DNA of 64,000 nt. Source: a virus. The position numbers and the translations under genes were made by a program. Positions 31,656-39,369 of the stretch are shown here, one piece after another. Numbering within the stretch: the stretch's first letter is position 1; every line of letters starts with the position of its first letter. The notes beneath the pieces were generated by a model that was not told where the DNA came from, searched no databases, and worked only from the letters and a program-made list of their open reading frames with translations. The stretch spans positions 1-64,000 of IMG/VR virus record IMGVR_UViG_3300029258_001507. One strand, given 5' to 3'.

Positions 31656-33137
31656 TTATTTGTCCCCAAGAAAACTCACCCGCAACTCGCCGTCGTCCAC
31701 TTGCGCGCCGAATAGGTAAAGCCCCTTGTCGACGGCCAGTGCGTGCAGGTCCTTCCGGTCGGTCGGCTGGAGGTCTTGCCAGACTCGTTGGGGAATCGGC
31801 AGCAGTCCCGGTGACTTGATGTGCGGCAACAATTCGCGAAGCGTGAAGTCGACCCGCTCGCCGTCACTGAGCCCATTGACCCGATCGAATAGCGTCTTGC
31901 CGCGTCTCGGGTGCTCGACGAACAAGCGAGGATTGTCGTCGACGCTCTGAATTTTCAGGTGCTTTGTGTGCAGCGACTGCGCGAGGATGTCGAAGACCTG
32001 CCCCGCTTTCTTGCGGGCGATGGCCGCTTCCTTCGCCGCGTTGTCTTCGGCCTCGCGATGGGCCTTCGCTTTCGCCTGGTTGTGGTGTACGTCGCGCAGT
32101 TGCACGCCCCGGTTGTAGGCTTCCGTTGCTTCCTCGACGTCCGCCCCGGCTCGCTCGATGGCGGATTCTTCGGGGTAGGCAACCGTCTGGTTGGCAATGG
32201 CGGTCACCTCGACCAGGGCCGCCCGGTGCGACTTCGCGGCGTCGTAGGTGGATGCGGCTGCCCGGTATTCGGTCCTGCACGCCTCGACGGCCGCCATGGC
32301 CTTGTCCAATTCTTTTTGGAGTGCGTCCACCAGTTCCCTTGCGGCCGTGCACGCGTCGGCCGCCTTTTGCCTTGCCGCGTCGGCGTCCTCGACGGTCGGC
32401 CCGCTGTATTCGGTGCGTAACGTCTCCAGCCGTTCCATGGCTTCGCCCGCTTCCGCCTCCTTGGCGATGCCGTTTTCCCGCTCGGTCGTCAGCCGCTGCA
32501 ACGTGTCGCGTGCTTCGTCGCGGACGCTTCCCAGTTCGGCAAGGTCGGCCGACTGGGTCATATCCAGGCCGTCGGGGATGTGTTCCAGCGGTGCCGCGTG
32601 GGCCGCCTCCGATTTCGCCGTGTTCTCTCGCTCACCCGCGAGCTTGTCATAGGCCCGCTTGACCCGCGTGGCAAGAAGAACCGGGTCGCTCGTTTCCTGT
32701 ATGCCCAGCGCGTCGAAGGCCGCTTGGCCACCGGCCAGATCGTAATAGACCGCCGCGTCCGCCTTCGCCTCCGACAATACCGCCAGCGCCTTGATCGCAT
32801 GCGCGTCCCGAACTTCCGCCGTCTTGCCCGGCGGGTCGATCAGGTCGGTCAGGCTGAATTTCTCCGCGTCGATCGTGTCGATCTCGAATTCCCCCTTGCG
32901 CCGCTTCCGGCTCCCGATCGGTGCCACGACGCCGAACCCCTCGACCTTTCCGCTGGCCGCCCCGTCGTGCAAGGTCACGTCGACCTTGTGGCCCGCCAGC
33001 CAATCGATAGAGGAAATACAGGTGGTCTTGCCAGTGCCGCGAGCGCCGCGAAACTCATACGCTCCCGGCCCCTTGGATAGGTCCACTGAAAACACGCCCT
33101 CGATGGGCCCGGGGTTGGTAATATCAATACTTGTCAT
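31656..33137 (-). CDS. SMC/RecF-like AAA ATPase with coiled coil
   Basis: 493 residues from an ATG behind AAGGAGCGATAGAC. Walker A is GARGTGKTT near residue 33, followed by a long Ala/Glu-rich coiled coil (about 190-380). Near the C-terminus NGLSDGERVDFTLREL matches an ABC signature. The usual Walker B acidic pair is not obvious; the place where it should be reads LPIPQRVWQDLQ. This resembles phage gp46-like or RecF-like repair ATPases without a visible nuclease partner. It may be a DNA-end sensor or a degraded ATPase. Confidence 0.7.
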   Translation of the reverse strand: MTSIDITNPGPIEGVFSVDLSKGPGAYEFRGARGTGKTTCISSIDWLAGHKVDVTLHDGAASGKVEGFGVVAPIGSRKRRKGEFEIDTIDAEKFSLTDLIDPPGKTAEVRDAHAIKALAVLSEAKADAAVYYDLAGGQAAFDALGIQETSDPVLLATRVKRAYDKLAGERENTAKSEAAHAAPLEHIPDGLDMTQSADLAELGSVRDEARDTLQRLTTERENGIAKEAEAGEAMERLETLRTEYSGPTVEDADAARQKAADACTAARELVDALQKELDKAMAAVEACRTEYRAAASTYDAAKSHRAALVEVTAIANQTVAYPEESAIERAGADVEEATEAYNRGVQLRDVHHNQAKAKAHREAEDNAAKEAAIARKKAGQVFDILAQSLHTKHLKIQSVDDNPRLFVEHPRRGKTLFDRVNGLSDGERVDFTLRELLPHIKSPGLLPIPQRVWQDLQPTDRKDLHALAVDKGLYLFGAQVDDGELRVSFLGDK

Positions 33138-33167
33138 GTCTATCGCTCCTTGGCATTCTGTTAGATA

Positions 33168-33749
33168 TTATACCGGTGTGTTTGCCGTCTCTGCCACGCT
33201 ATCGATGATCGCGTAGATTGGGCGCAACAGCGGATCGTTGCCTCTGTCCCGGTTCGCGTCAGCTATGCGCATGAATGCATCCAACACGTCACACGGCCCG
33301 ACACAGGCAGGTGTGTCATGCGATTCTAGCTGCTCTACACGTCGTTGCAGCCTGTCTCGCTCATTGCACACTTCCTCATATTTGGTGATCCCAACAACGG
33401 TAGGTGGCTTCGGTGGTGCGTTTTGCTCGGGCTTGGCCTCTTGTGCTTGTGCCGCCACGAGCATGTCGAAGGGCGTCATCTCTAGCCAGTCTTGTTCCGC
33501 CGGAAACGCCTCAAGCATTTGTCGGAGGTCGAAGAACGGAATCCCCAGATCATCCAACGCCTTGGTCAATATGTCCGCCGCCTGATGATCGTCAGCCAGG
33601 CCCATGTGTTCACGCCACTCGACATCATCGAATAGACCTACGGCGAGCGTAGCCCGCTCAAACCGGCTCGCGCCCGCTTGTTGCTTGAGGTCTTGTAATC
33701 GTTGCCATTGTCTCGCGTAGGGCTTCTGTTTGCTTGTCTTCTTTGCCAT
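33168..33749 (-). CDS. Hypothetical helical protein
   Basis: 193 residues from the ATG at 33749 behind AAAGGAGCCAAGTC. The sequence is charged and helical: MAKKTSKQKPYARQWQRLQ near the start, a middle acidic region (DDHQAADILTKALDDLGIPF), and a short coiled coil (YEEVCNERDRLQRRVEQLES). It sits just before the SMC-like ATPase and may be its partner, but no motif supports a specific role. Confidence 0.55.
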   Translation of the reverse strand: MAKKTSKQKPYARQWQRLQDLKQQAGASRFERATLAVGLFDDVEWREHMGLADDHQAADILTKALDDLGIPFFDLRQMLEAFPAEQDWLEMTPFDMLVAAQAQEAKPEQNAPPKPPTVVGITKYEEVCNERDRLQRRVEQLESHDTPACVGPCDVLDAFMRIADANRDRGNDPLLRPIYAIIDSVAETANTPV

Positions 33750-33891
33750 GACTTGGCTCCTTTGTTTCGTTGAGCGATTCAAAAATATCCGCCGCGCGAG
33801 AACACGCGGCACAACAGTATGTTGCCGTCGGGCGTGGGACACGATTCCCACACGGACAACGGCGGTTGATTTGTTTTCTAGCTCTTTTCAT
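33658..33891 (-). CDS. Possible Cys-rich small protein
   Basis: 77 residues from the ATG at 33891 with GGGAG upstream. It begins MKRARKQINRRCPCGNRVPR and has a CPCG...CCAAC zinc-like site in the first half. The second half overlaps the start of the next gene by 92 bases, in a different frame, and is less protein-like. The N-terminal zinc site makes it plausible, but a shorter product or no product is possible. Confidence 0.35.
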   Translation of the reverse strand: MKRARKQINRRCPCGNRVPRPTATYCCAACSRAADIFESLNETKEPSHGKEDKQTEALRETMATITRPQATSGREPV

Positions 33892-34067
33892 GTTGCGCGG
33901 CTCCCGGGGCCGCAACTGATCTACGCGGATTTGATGCCCTGCAATTCCTCTCCGTCTCCCCAGACGTTTCCACTTGCCGCACGACCAACACAACCCTGCA
34001 ATCCCTCTCCCTCTCCCCACACGTTTTCACTTTCTAGCGCAACACTCGCCAAGTACACGTAGCTTTT

Positions 34068-34129
34068 CCTGCAATCACTCTCACCTTACCCAAAGGTTTC
34101 ACGCCACCGACACGGCATCAGCAGCCCCC
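34068..34129 (-). repeat. Duplicated repeat-spacer unit, copy 1
   Basis: A diverged 35-base repeat (34068-34102) followed by a 27-base spacer (34103-34129). The spacer is identical to the one at 34363-34389 and the two repeats differ at about three positions, so the unit was copied within the array. Confidence 0.9.
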
Positions 34130-34327
34130 CCTGCAATTCCTCTCCGTCTCCCCACACGTTTTCACTCTCCGGCCCACCAGCAGCCATTGACGGACGCATT
34201 CCTGCCTGCAATCACTCTCCCTCTCCCAACACGTTTTCACTCCGGCAGAATCCGCCTTGTACACAACCGCCTCTGGCCTGCAATCACTCTCCGTCTCCCC
34301 AGACGTTTTCACGTCGCCTAACTCGGT

Positions 34328-34389
34328 CCTGCAATTCCTCTCACTTTACCCAAAGGTTTCACGCCACCGACACGGCATCAGCAGCCCCC
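34328..34389 (-). repeat. Duplicated repeat-spacer unit, copy 2
   Basis: A diverged 35-base repeat (34328-34362) plus a 27-base spacer (34363-34389) identical to 34103-34129. Both repeats carry TTACCCAAAGG in place of the usual CTCCCC core. Confidence 0.9.
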
Positions 34390-35006
34390 CCTGCAATCAC
34401 TCTCCGTCTCCCCAGACGTTTTCACGCACGCTTTCTCGTGTGTAGGTGCGACCAGCAGGACCTGCAATTCCTCTCCGTCTCCCCAGACGTTTTCACAAGT
34501 GCGACGAAGCGCCAACGATCGCAAGCAAGCCGACCTGCAATTCCTCTCCGTCTCCCCAGACGTTTTTTCACCGAAGCTGCAATGAGCAGCGAGTCAAGAC
34601 GACTGCCCCTGCAATCCCTCTCCGTCTCCCCAGACGTTTCCACGTTTTTCGGAAAGGACTCCTGCAATTTCTCTCCGTCTCCCCAGACGTTTTCACTTGC
34701 CATTAGTAGGTCTGTCCGATGTTCGACCACTTTGCCTGCAATCACTCTCCCTCTCACAACACGTTTTCACCCGAAAGCGTGTTCTCCCCAGTGGAGTTTT
34801 TCCGGGCCTGCAATCCCTCTCCCTCTCCCCACGCGTTTTCACGTCCTTGTGTGCCGTCTTCCGGACGATCGTACTCACCCTGCAATCCCTCTCCCTCTCC
34901 CCACACGTTTTCACACATCGCATCCTTTACTCGAAGGCAGGATTCTTTCCAGCCTGCAATCCCTCTCCCTCTCCCCACACGTTTTCACAGCAGCCCTCGC
35001 AACCCC

Positions 35007-36599
35007 TTACCCCACGGCCTTTTGCGTGGCCGTTTTCGAGAGGTCGCGTCGAGCCGCCCCGTTTGCGCGTTTCTTTCGCCCATTCGCTTTGCTCCGATCG
35101 CCCCAATCCTTGTTGCCGTCAGCCGTTGCGACTTTGCGAGCGGTCCCGGGGTTTTTCGCGCCACCGGACCCCTCGCGTTTGCGCCGCTTCCGACGCGGCG
35201 ATTCGTACACTAATTCGTGCCGATGACAGACCGCCTTCAATCGCGTGTCCACCTGGTGCCACGGCCACGATCCGCCCTTGCGACCAGCCCCCGCCGTACA
35301 GAGCAACCGTGTCTTCTCCACGCTTCCCGACGGCGAACGAAAGACGAGTGTCCCCACGCCGTGCCGCTCCATCTGCTGAATTACCTCGCGAACAATCCGA
35401 CCGTTGTATTGCTGCTGGTACCTAGCCAGAATGTTTTTCTTGCTGTAAAAACCCCTCATTGCCGTCTGACGCCCGTGCCCTTGCCGGGCCGTGCCCCCGT
35501 GCCGGTACGAGGCGTGGAAGGTTGCCTTCCGCTCGGCCGTCTGCCGACGAAAGACACCCACCAGCCGGTCGCTACCCTTGCCGCCCAGCCACCAGGACCG
35601 GCCGTTGATCCGCAATCGCCACCCCCGTTTCCGCCCTGGTACCAAGACGGCCACCTTGTTCGGGTCGGCCTTGATCGGTTCGAGTTTCTCTTGCTTGTAG
35701 GATACCTCCACGTCGAACATGCCGTTGCGCCAGACGAGATTCGACCCGCAGAATTTCCACTCGCCCGAGTGGCATTTTTCGAGCATGTTGCGAATCTTCG
35801 CGTCATGCCGTCCGCCAGTCTTGAGCGTCACTACCCATGGCGTGGAACGAAATACCTCCTTGCCTGCCTTGGTCGTCGTCGGTACGCGATCGACACGAAT
35901 CAAGGCCCGCCAACGTGATTCTTCCGCGTCCGGTGGGATCAGCGTGCAATTATCGCGATCGATCGGGATCGGTTGCGGCTTGTGGCATTGAGAGAATAGC
36001 CCATACCCCGCCAGCATCACGTGCCATTCCCTGAATCCAGTCCACTGGTTCCATTGCCCAGGCCGGAAGGCGACTTGATGTGTTTTCAGGTTGCTGAACA
36101 TCCGATTCAGCGCCAACACCACCACTCGTTTGTTGAGTAGCGGTATTGCCCCACTGACCTCGTGATAGATCGCGTTGCTACATGCTTTCGGGTACGGAAG
36201 GACCGGGCACTTTGGCCGGTCGGCATGGAGTTTTTTCGGTTTCGTTGGTCGCTTGCCACGGGTTCCCTTGGGCGATTTCTTCCAGGCCGCAGCGTCTTTT
36301 TCGTATTGCCGCGTGTCGGCCACGAACTTCTGCGCGACCGGCTTAACCTCGCGATCCCACGCCAGTATCTCGTCGACCCAGTCCATCACCAACTGCACGT
36401 TGCCCACTTTGCGGTGCCAGCTATACCAGGCGAACATGGCCACGTTCTTAAGCTGCTGCACGGCCACGGCAATCGGTTCCATCGCCTCGCGAAACGCCTT
36501 CGGGCTTTCACCATCTACCGCCTGGATGCCGACCGGTTGCACGCGGATCGCGCCGACATACTCTTTCTCTTCGTGCTTCGGTTTCTTCTTGGCCATCAT
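35007..36599 (-). CDS. Cas12/TnpB-like CRISPR effector, apparently nuclease-dead
   Basis: 530 residues encoded 18 bases from the array. An N-terminal helical part (about 35-125), a wedge-like beta part (about 135-310, including SNAIYHEVSG and FDVEVSYKQEKLEPIK) and a RuvC-like C-terminal part follow the TnpB/Cas12 order. The RuvC-I segment reads KVAVLVPGRKRG (315-326), with Val at or near the expected catalytic Asp. RuvC-II reads TLVFRSPSG (417-425), with Arg421 where Glu is expected. After WPWHQVDTRLKAVCHRHELV there is no CxxC zinc finger and no RuvC-III Asp, only a Lys/Arg-rich tail. It may bind guide RNA and target DNA to silence rather than cut. Confidence 0.75.
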   Translation of the reverse strand: MMAKKKPKHEEKEYVGAIRVQPVGIQAVDGESPKAFREAMEPIAVAVQQLKNVAMFAWYSWHRKVGNVQLVMDWVDEILAWDREVKPVAQKFVADTRQYEKDAAAWKKSPKGTRGKRPTKPKKLHADRPKCPVLPYPKACSNAIYHEVSGAIPLLNKRVVVLALNRMFSNLKTHQVAFRPGQWNQWTGFREWHVMLAGYGLFSQCHKPQPIPIDRDNCTLIPPDAEESRWRALIRVDRVPTTTKAGKEVFRSTPWVVTLKTGGRHDAKIRNMLEKCHSGEWKFCGSNLVWRNGMFDVEVSYKQEKLEPIKADPNKVAVLVPGRKRGWRLRINGRSWWLGGKGSDRLVGVFRRQTAERKATFHASYRHGGTARQGHGRQTAMRGFYSKKNILARYQQQYNGRIVREVIQQMERHGVGTLVFRSPSGSVEKTRLLCTAGAGRKGGSWPWHQVDTRLKAVCHRHELVYESPRRKRRKREGSGGAKNPGTARKVATADGNKDWGDRSKANGRKKRANGAARRDLSKTATQKAVG

Positions 36600-36823
36600 T
36601 ATCTTTCGTTACTGAAGGGGATGCCGGCCGGGCCGCCTTGTGAACGACCCGACCGGCGGAGAGTAACTCTGGCGAGTGCTACACGGCTCGTTGCGTCCGT
36701 AGCTATTCTCGCCATGAGGCGTGCAGGACGCCTCCCATGCCCTACTGGCATGTCTCCCTGTAAGCCCCGCCGCCGGACTCGAACCGGCTTGCCCGGGTAA
36801 TCCATCCCTAAGGCATGCACCAT
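36599..36823 (-). CDS. Possible Arg-rich small protein coupled to the effector
   Basis: 74 residues, very rich in Arg and Gly (RVRRRGLQGD, GHGRRPARLMAR), ending in a TAATG overlap with the effector start. The overlap is the main support; no ribosome site is seen at the ATG at 36823. The same DNA holds GGTTCGAGTCCGGC, a tRNA T-arm-like motif at about 36769-36787. Alternatives are an effector leader, a structured non-coding RNA or a tRNA remnant. Confidence 0.35.
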   Translation of the reverse strand: MVHALGMDYPGKPVRVRRRGLQGDMPVGHGRRPARLMARIATDATSRVALARVTLRRSGRSQGGPAGIPFSNER

Positions 36824-36871
36824 GCAGCGGGTTATTTCCTGCTCGCTATTCGTGTCTCCGTGGTTATCCCA

Positions 36872-37270
36872 TCACTCCATCCACGACACGCAATCTTTCG
36901 TTTCGCAGCGCCCCCAGACGTGGCCGTTGTACGCGGCATGCGTCCAATGCAGATCACCGCCGCAGATCGGGCATTCCATGGTCCCCTTGGTGTTCTTGCC
37001 TTGGTTCTCTTCCTTGATGCGCGATATTGCCGGCGCGAGTACCTTCATGCGCGCGGCGTCCTTTGCTACCTCGGCGTCGTACTCGGCTACCTCGTCGTCG
37101 GTCGGCTCCGCGTACTGCTCGCAGCCGATGGCCGTCGTGTTCGCTTGGTGACAGGGTAGCCGCGTGACCCATCCACGGTCGGGCCCGCCAACCAATTCGC
37201 GAATGACAACGCCACGGCCGCAACGTTTGTTGATCGTGCCACGAAAATGCTTGCAGATTCCCTTTTTCAT
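36872..37270 (-). CDS. Zinc-ribbon hypothetical protein
   Basis: 132 residues from an ATG behind AGAGGATGAGGA. The N-terminal half has three Cys and basic residues (CKHFRGTINKRCGRGVVIRE) and the C-terminal part has CPICGGDLHWTHAAYNGHVW followed by GRC, a zinc ribbon. It stands between NinG and the effector region. Function unknown; a nucleic-acid-binding role is likely. Confidence 0.55.
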   Translation of the reverse strand: MKKGICKHFRGTINKRCGRGVVIRELVGGPDRGWVTRLPCHQANTTAIGCEQYAEPTDDEVAEYDAEVAKDAARMKVLAPAISRIKEENQGKNTKGTMECPICGGDLHWTHAAYNGHVWGRCETKDCVSWME

Positions 37271-37315
37271 TCCTCATCCTCTCGCCTGTCAGCCACAGCC
37301 AGCTTACGCTTCATG

Positions 37316-37858
37316 TTACCGCGTCATCCTGGTGATAGCCTCGCTCAATCGCGCGTCAAATCCGATCCGCATATCAACTAGTTCTTCCCGCGTAAAATGT
37401 CGCGTGGTCGCTTTCAATCGTTTCAGTCTCTCCATCGCCGACCTGCCACGCTCGGCCACCATCCAGATATGGTAATCCTCCACTGCGCCGCTCCTGTAGT
37501 TATTGCACCTTACGCATTGCGGTGCGACATTCTCTTCATTAAACAGTATCGAGAAACATCGCGATGCCAAAAAGTGCCCAGTCTGCATGCTTCCTCGGCT
37601 GTCTCTCCACTGCCTGACCTTGCCACATGTCACACATACACATTCCCCTACCCTGCGCGGCACTTGCGCCAACTCTCCCTTGACGACTGCAGTTACTGTC
37701 CCAGCTGGCTTTGCGGCTGCCTCCGCCCGAATCATCCTCTGAAATACCTGTGCCACAAACCTATTTGCATAGGTTGATAATTGGTATTCCGCCGCCTTCG
37801 CTAGCATCCGTTGCCGTGCTCGCTCGGCCTTTTCTTCTTCGGTTAGTGTCTGTGCCAT
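37316..37858 (-). CDS. NinG/Rap-like recombination protein
   Basis: 180 residues. The middle CVTCGKVRQWRDSRGSMQTG, HFLASRC and FNEENVAPQCVRCNNYRSGA match lambda NinG (Rap), an HNH-like structure-specific nuclease that acts on Holliday-junction-like DNA during phage recombination. The N-terminal helix is basic, as in the family. It is encoded with the exonuclease and Rad52-like annealing protein, so these form a recombination module. Confidence 0.85.
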   Translation of the reverse strand: MAQTLTEEEKAERARQRMLAKAAEYQLSTYANRFVAQVFQRMIRAEAAAKPAGTVTAVVKGELAQVPRRVGECVCVTCGKVRQWRDSRGSMQTGHFLASRCFSILFNEENVAPQCVRCNNYRSGAVEDYHIWMVAERGRSAMERLKRLKATTRHFTREELVDMRIGFDARLSEAITRMTR

Positions 37859-37891
37859 CAGTATTCACACCACCTTCCTGTGTGGTTGCAT

Positions 37892-38086
37892 TCAGGCGTC
37901 ACGAACGCGCTGCACTGACAAGACCTCTATCACAGCATGCACCTGAATATCGTCGTCAAGCGATAGCTCCTCGCGGATTTCCTTCACTGCCTCAACATCA
38001 CCATCTCGATCCAGGAGGACTAGCGCGATCTCTGTGACCGTGCGAGTTTGCTTGACTACCGCCAGTCGAGGTTTTGATACTATCAT
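37892..38086 (-). CDS. Small hypothetical protein
   Basis: 64 residues from the ATG at 38086, chosen for GCAGGAGTACAT before it. The sequence alternates hydrophobic residues (RTVTEIALVLLDRDGDVEAV and VHAVIEVLSVQRV), suggesting a small alpha/beta fold. It lies between NinG and exonuclease genes. No family recognised. Confidence 0.45.
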   Translation of the reverse strand: MIVSKPRLAVVKQTRTVTEIALVLLDRDGDVEAVKEIREELSLDDDIQVHAVIEVLSVQRVRDA

Positions 38087-38187
38087 ATGTACTCCTGCTT
38101 GTGCATTATCGCACAGCCTCAATAACGCGCAATATGCGACAACGCCATTGTCTTCCGGCTCGATGTACACAATCCGCGTTACTACCC

Positions 38188-39369
38188 TTATAGTCTCGTG
38201 TGCACCCGCACCGGCAAATCCGTCCGCAGTGTCACCAACTGCAGCGTAATGTCTGCTTTCGGCTCGAACGCAATAAGTGCTTCACGTTGCTTGGGCTTTA
38301 TGCGTTCGTCCTCATCCTTCGCCGCTTGAATGGTTGCGCCGACCGTGCCGAACTCACTAATCAGGTCCTTTGCCCCCTTGACGCCGATGCCGCACACGCC
38401 CTTGATTCCGTCTACGTTATCTCCGCAGATTGCCTGGTATTCCGCCCACTCACTGGGGCGAATGCCTGTGTCGTCCATGTGTGTCTTCGCACTGACCCAC
38501 TCGTATTCTGGCGTGAGTTCGCCGGTCGTTTCGTCTTCCGACCATTCGACGCCAAGCAACATATTACATGTCTCCGTCAAACACTGGCGCAAGTCCTTGT
38601 CTTGCGTGAGGAGCGTGACACGTCCCGGGAATTTTGCAGCCGCACTCGCCATGACGTCATCGGCCTCAAATCCATCCACGGATACACACGCACACCCTTG
38701 CCTGTCAAGTAGCTCTCGCACCAATACTAACTGCTGGATCAGTTCCGGCTCTTTTGGTGGCCGTGGCTTGTACTTGTCTTCCCATTCCTCGGTTAACTCC
38801 TTCCGGAAATTATTCTTGGAATCGAAACAACACAGCACATCCGTCAATCCCTTGTCCTTCAGTCTCGCAGTAGTGCGTTCCACCCATGCTGCCACCCGGG
38901 ACGCTGCCTCCACCCCGGCCCCGGAAAACCAGTTTTTATGGAGATAATAGTTCGCGTCCACTGCCAGCAACCATCGCGTTCGCTCCTTCTCCTGGCGTTC
39001 GCTAGCGTCTGCTTTTCTGGCCTCGTCTGACGTGTGGCCCGCGTCGACATGAGCCTGCACCAGCTTAACCCGATCAGGCCGATTAGCGTGTCGCATGTGT
39101 GTTGTCCAGGTTGCTAGCGTGTTGCGATCGTCCTCCGTTGGGTACGCTTGCGCTACTGCCTTGCATCGCGATATCAGGTCCGGGCTGGTCCACTCGGGAA
39201 ATATCTGATGGAATACATCCGGATTTGTCGCCTCGAAATGCCGCACTAGGTCGCCAATCTGCCAGAGGCAATCCCGCTGCTGTTCTGCCAGCCCATGCCC
39301 GAATGACTCCGCTTCTTCGAGCGTCATGCCGGAGCAGTCAAGGAATTGTGGACGCAGGCGCGATGTCAT
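38188..39369 (-). CDS. 5'-3' exonuclease (FEN/PolA-exo type) with extra N-terminal domain
   Basis: 393 residues. Residues about 1-135 form a helical domain (EEAESFGHGLAEQQRDCLWQ, QIFPEWTSPDLISRCKAVAQ) resembling phage DNA-binding modules. The rest is a metal-dependent 5' nuclease: LLAVDANYYLHK, GFEADDVMASAAAK, LLTQDKDLRQCL and the helix-hairpin-helix GDNVDGIKGVCGIGVKGAKD. All key acidic clusters are visible. It degrades 5' ends or flaps to give ssDNA for the Rad52-like annealer encoded next to it (ATGA overlap). Confidence 0.85.
   Translation of the reverse strand: MTSRLRPQFLDCSGMTLEEAESFGHGLAEQQRDCLWQIGDLVRHFEATNPDVFHQIFPEWTSPDLISRCKAVAQAYPTEDDRNTLATWTTHMRHANRPDRVKLVQAHVDAGHTSDEARKADASERQEKERTRWLLAVDANYYLHKNWFSGAGVEAASRVAAWVERTTARLKDKGLTDVLCCFDSKNNFRKELTEEWEDKYKPRPPKEPELIQQLVLVRELLDRQGCACVSVDGFEADDVMASAAAKFPGRVTLLTQDKDLRQCLTETCNMLLGVEWSEDETTGELTPEYEWVSAKTHMDDTGIRPSEWAEYQAICGDNVDGIKGVCGIGVKGAKDLISEFGTVGATIQAAKDEDERIKPKQREALIAFEPKADITLQLVTLRTDLPVRVHTRL

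Larger units (their letters stand above)
33938..34988 (-). CRISPR. CRISPR array, 16 repeats and 15 spacers
   Basis: Sixteen mostly 36-base repeats start at 33938, 33995, 34068, 34130, 34205, 34277, 34328, 34390, 34461, 34534, 34608, 34661, 34735, 34807, 34879 and 34953. On the plus strand all begin CCTGCAAT and end TTTCAC, TTCCAC or a close variant. Most spacers are 35-39 bases; others are 15, 17, 21 and 27. The cleanest copies are at the right, next to the effector gene, so transcription is probably leftwards, in line with the effector. Two repeats (34068, 34328) are diverged, and their following 27-base spacers are identical. No cas1 or cas2 is nearby. Confidence 0.93.

Noticed and set aside
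33974-34952. Spacers matching this phage itself
   Set aside because: No match to other parts of the window was noticed by eye. A proper search was not possible here, so this remains untested rather than excluded.
33730-35425. Plus-strand ORFs across the CRISPR array and the effector end
   Set aside because: Translated repeats (FLQSLSVSPD.F type) and antisense of the effector; no ribosome sites.
36740-36840. tRNA gene on the minus strand (GGTTCGAGTCC)
   Set aside because: T-arm is perfect and six acceptor pairs can be drawn, but the D and anticodon arms do not form. It is kept only as a motif in the effector leader.
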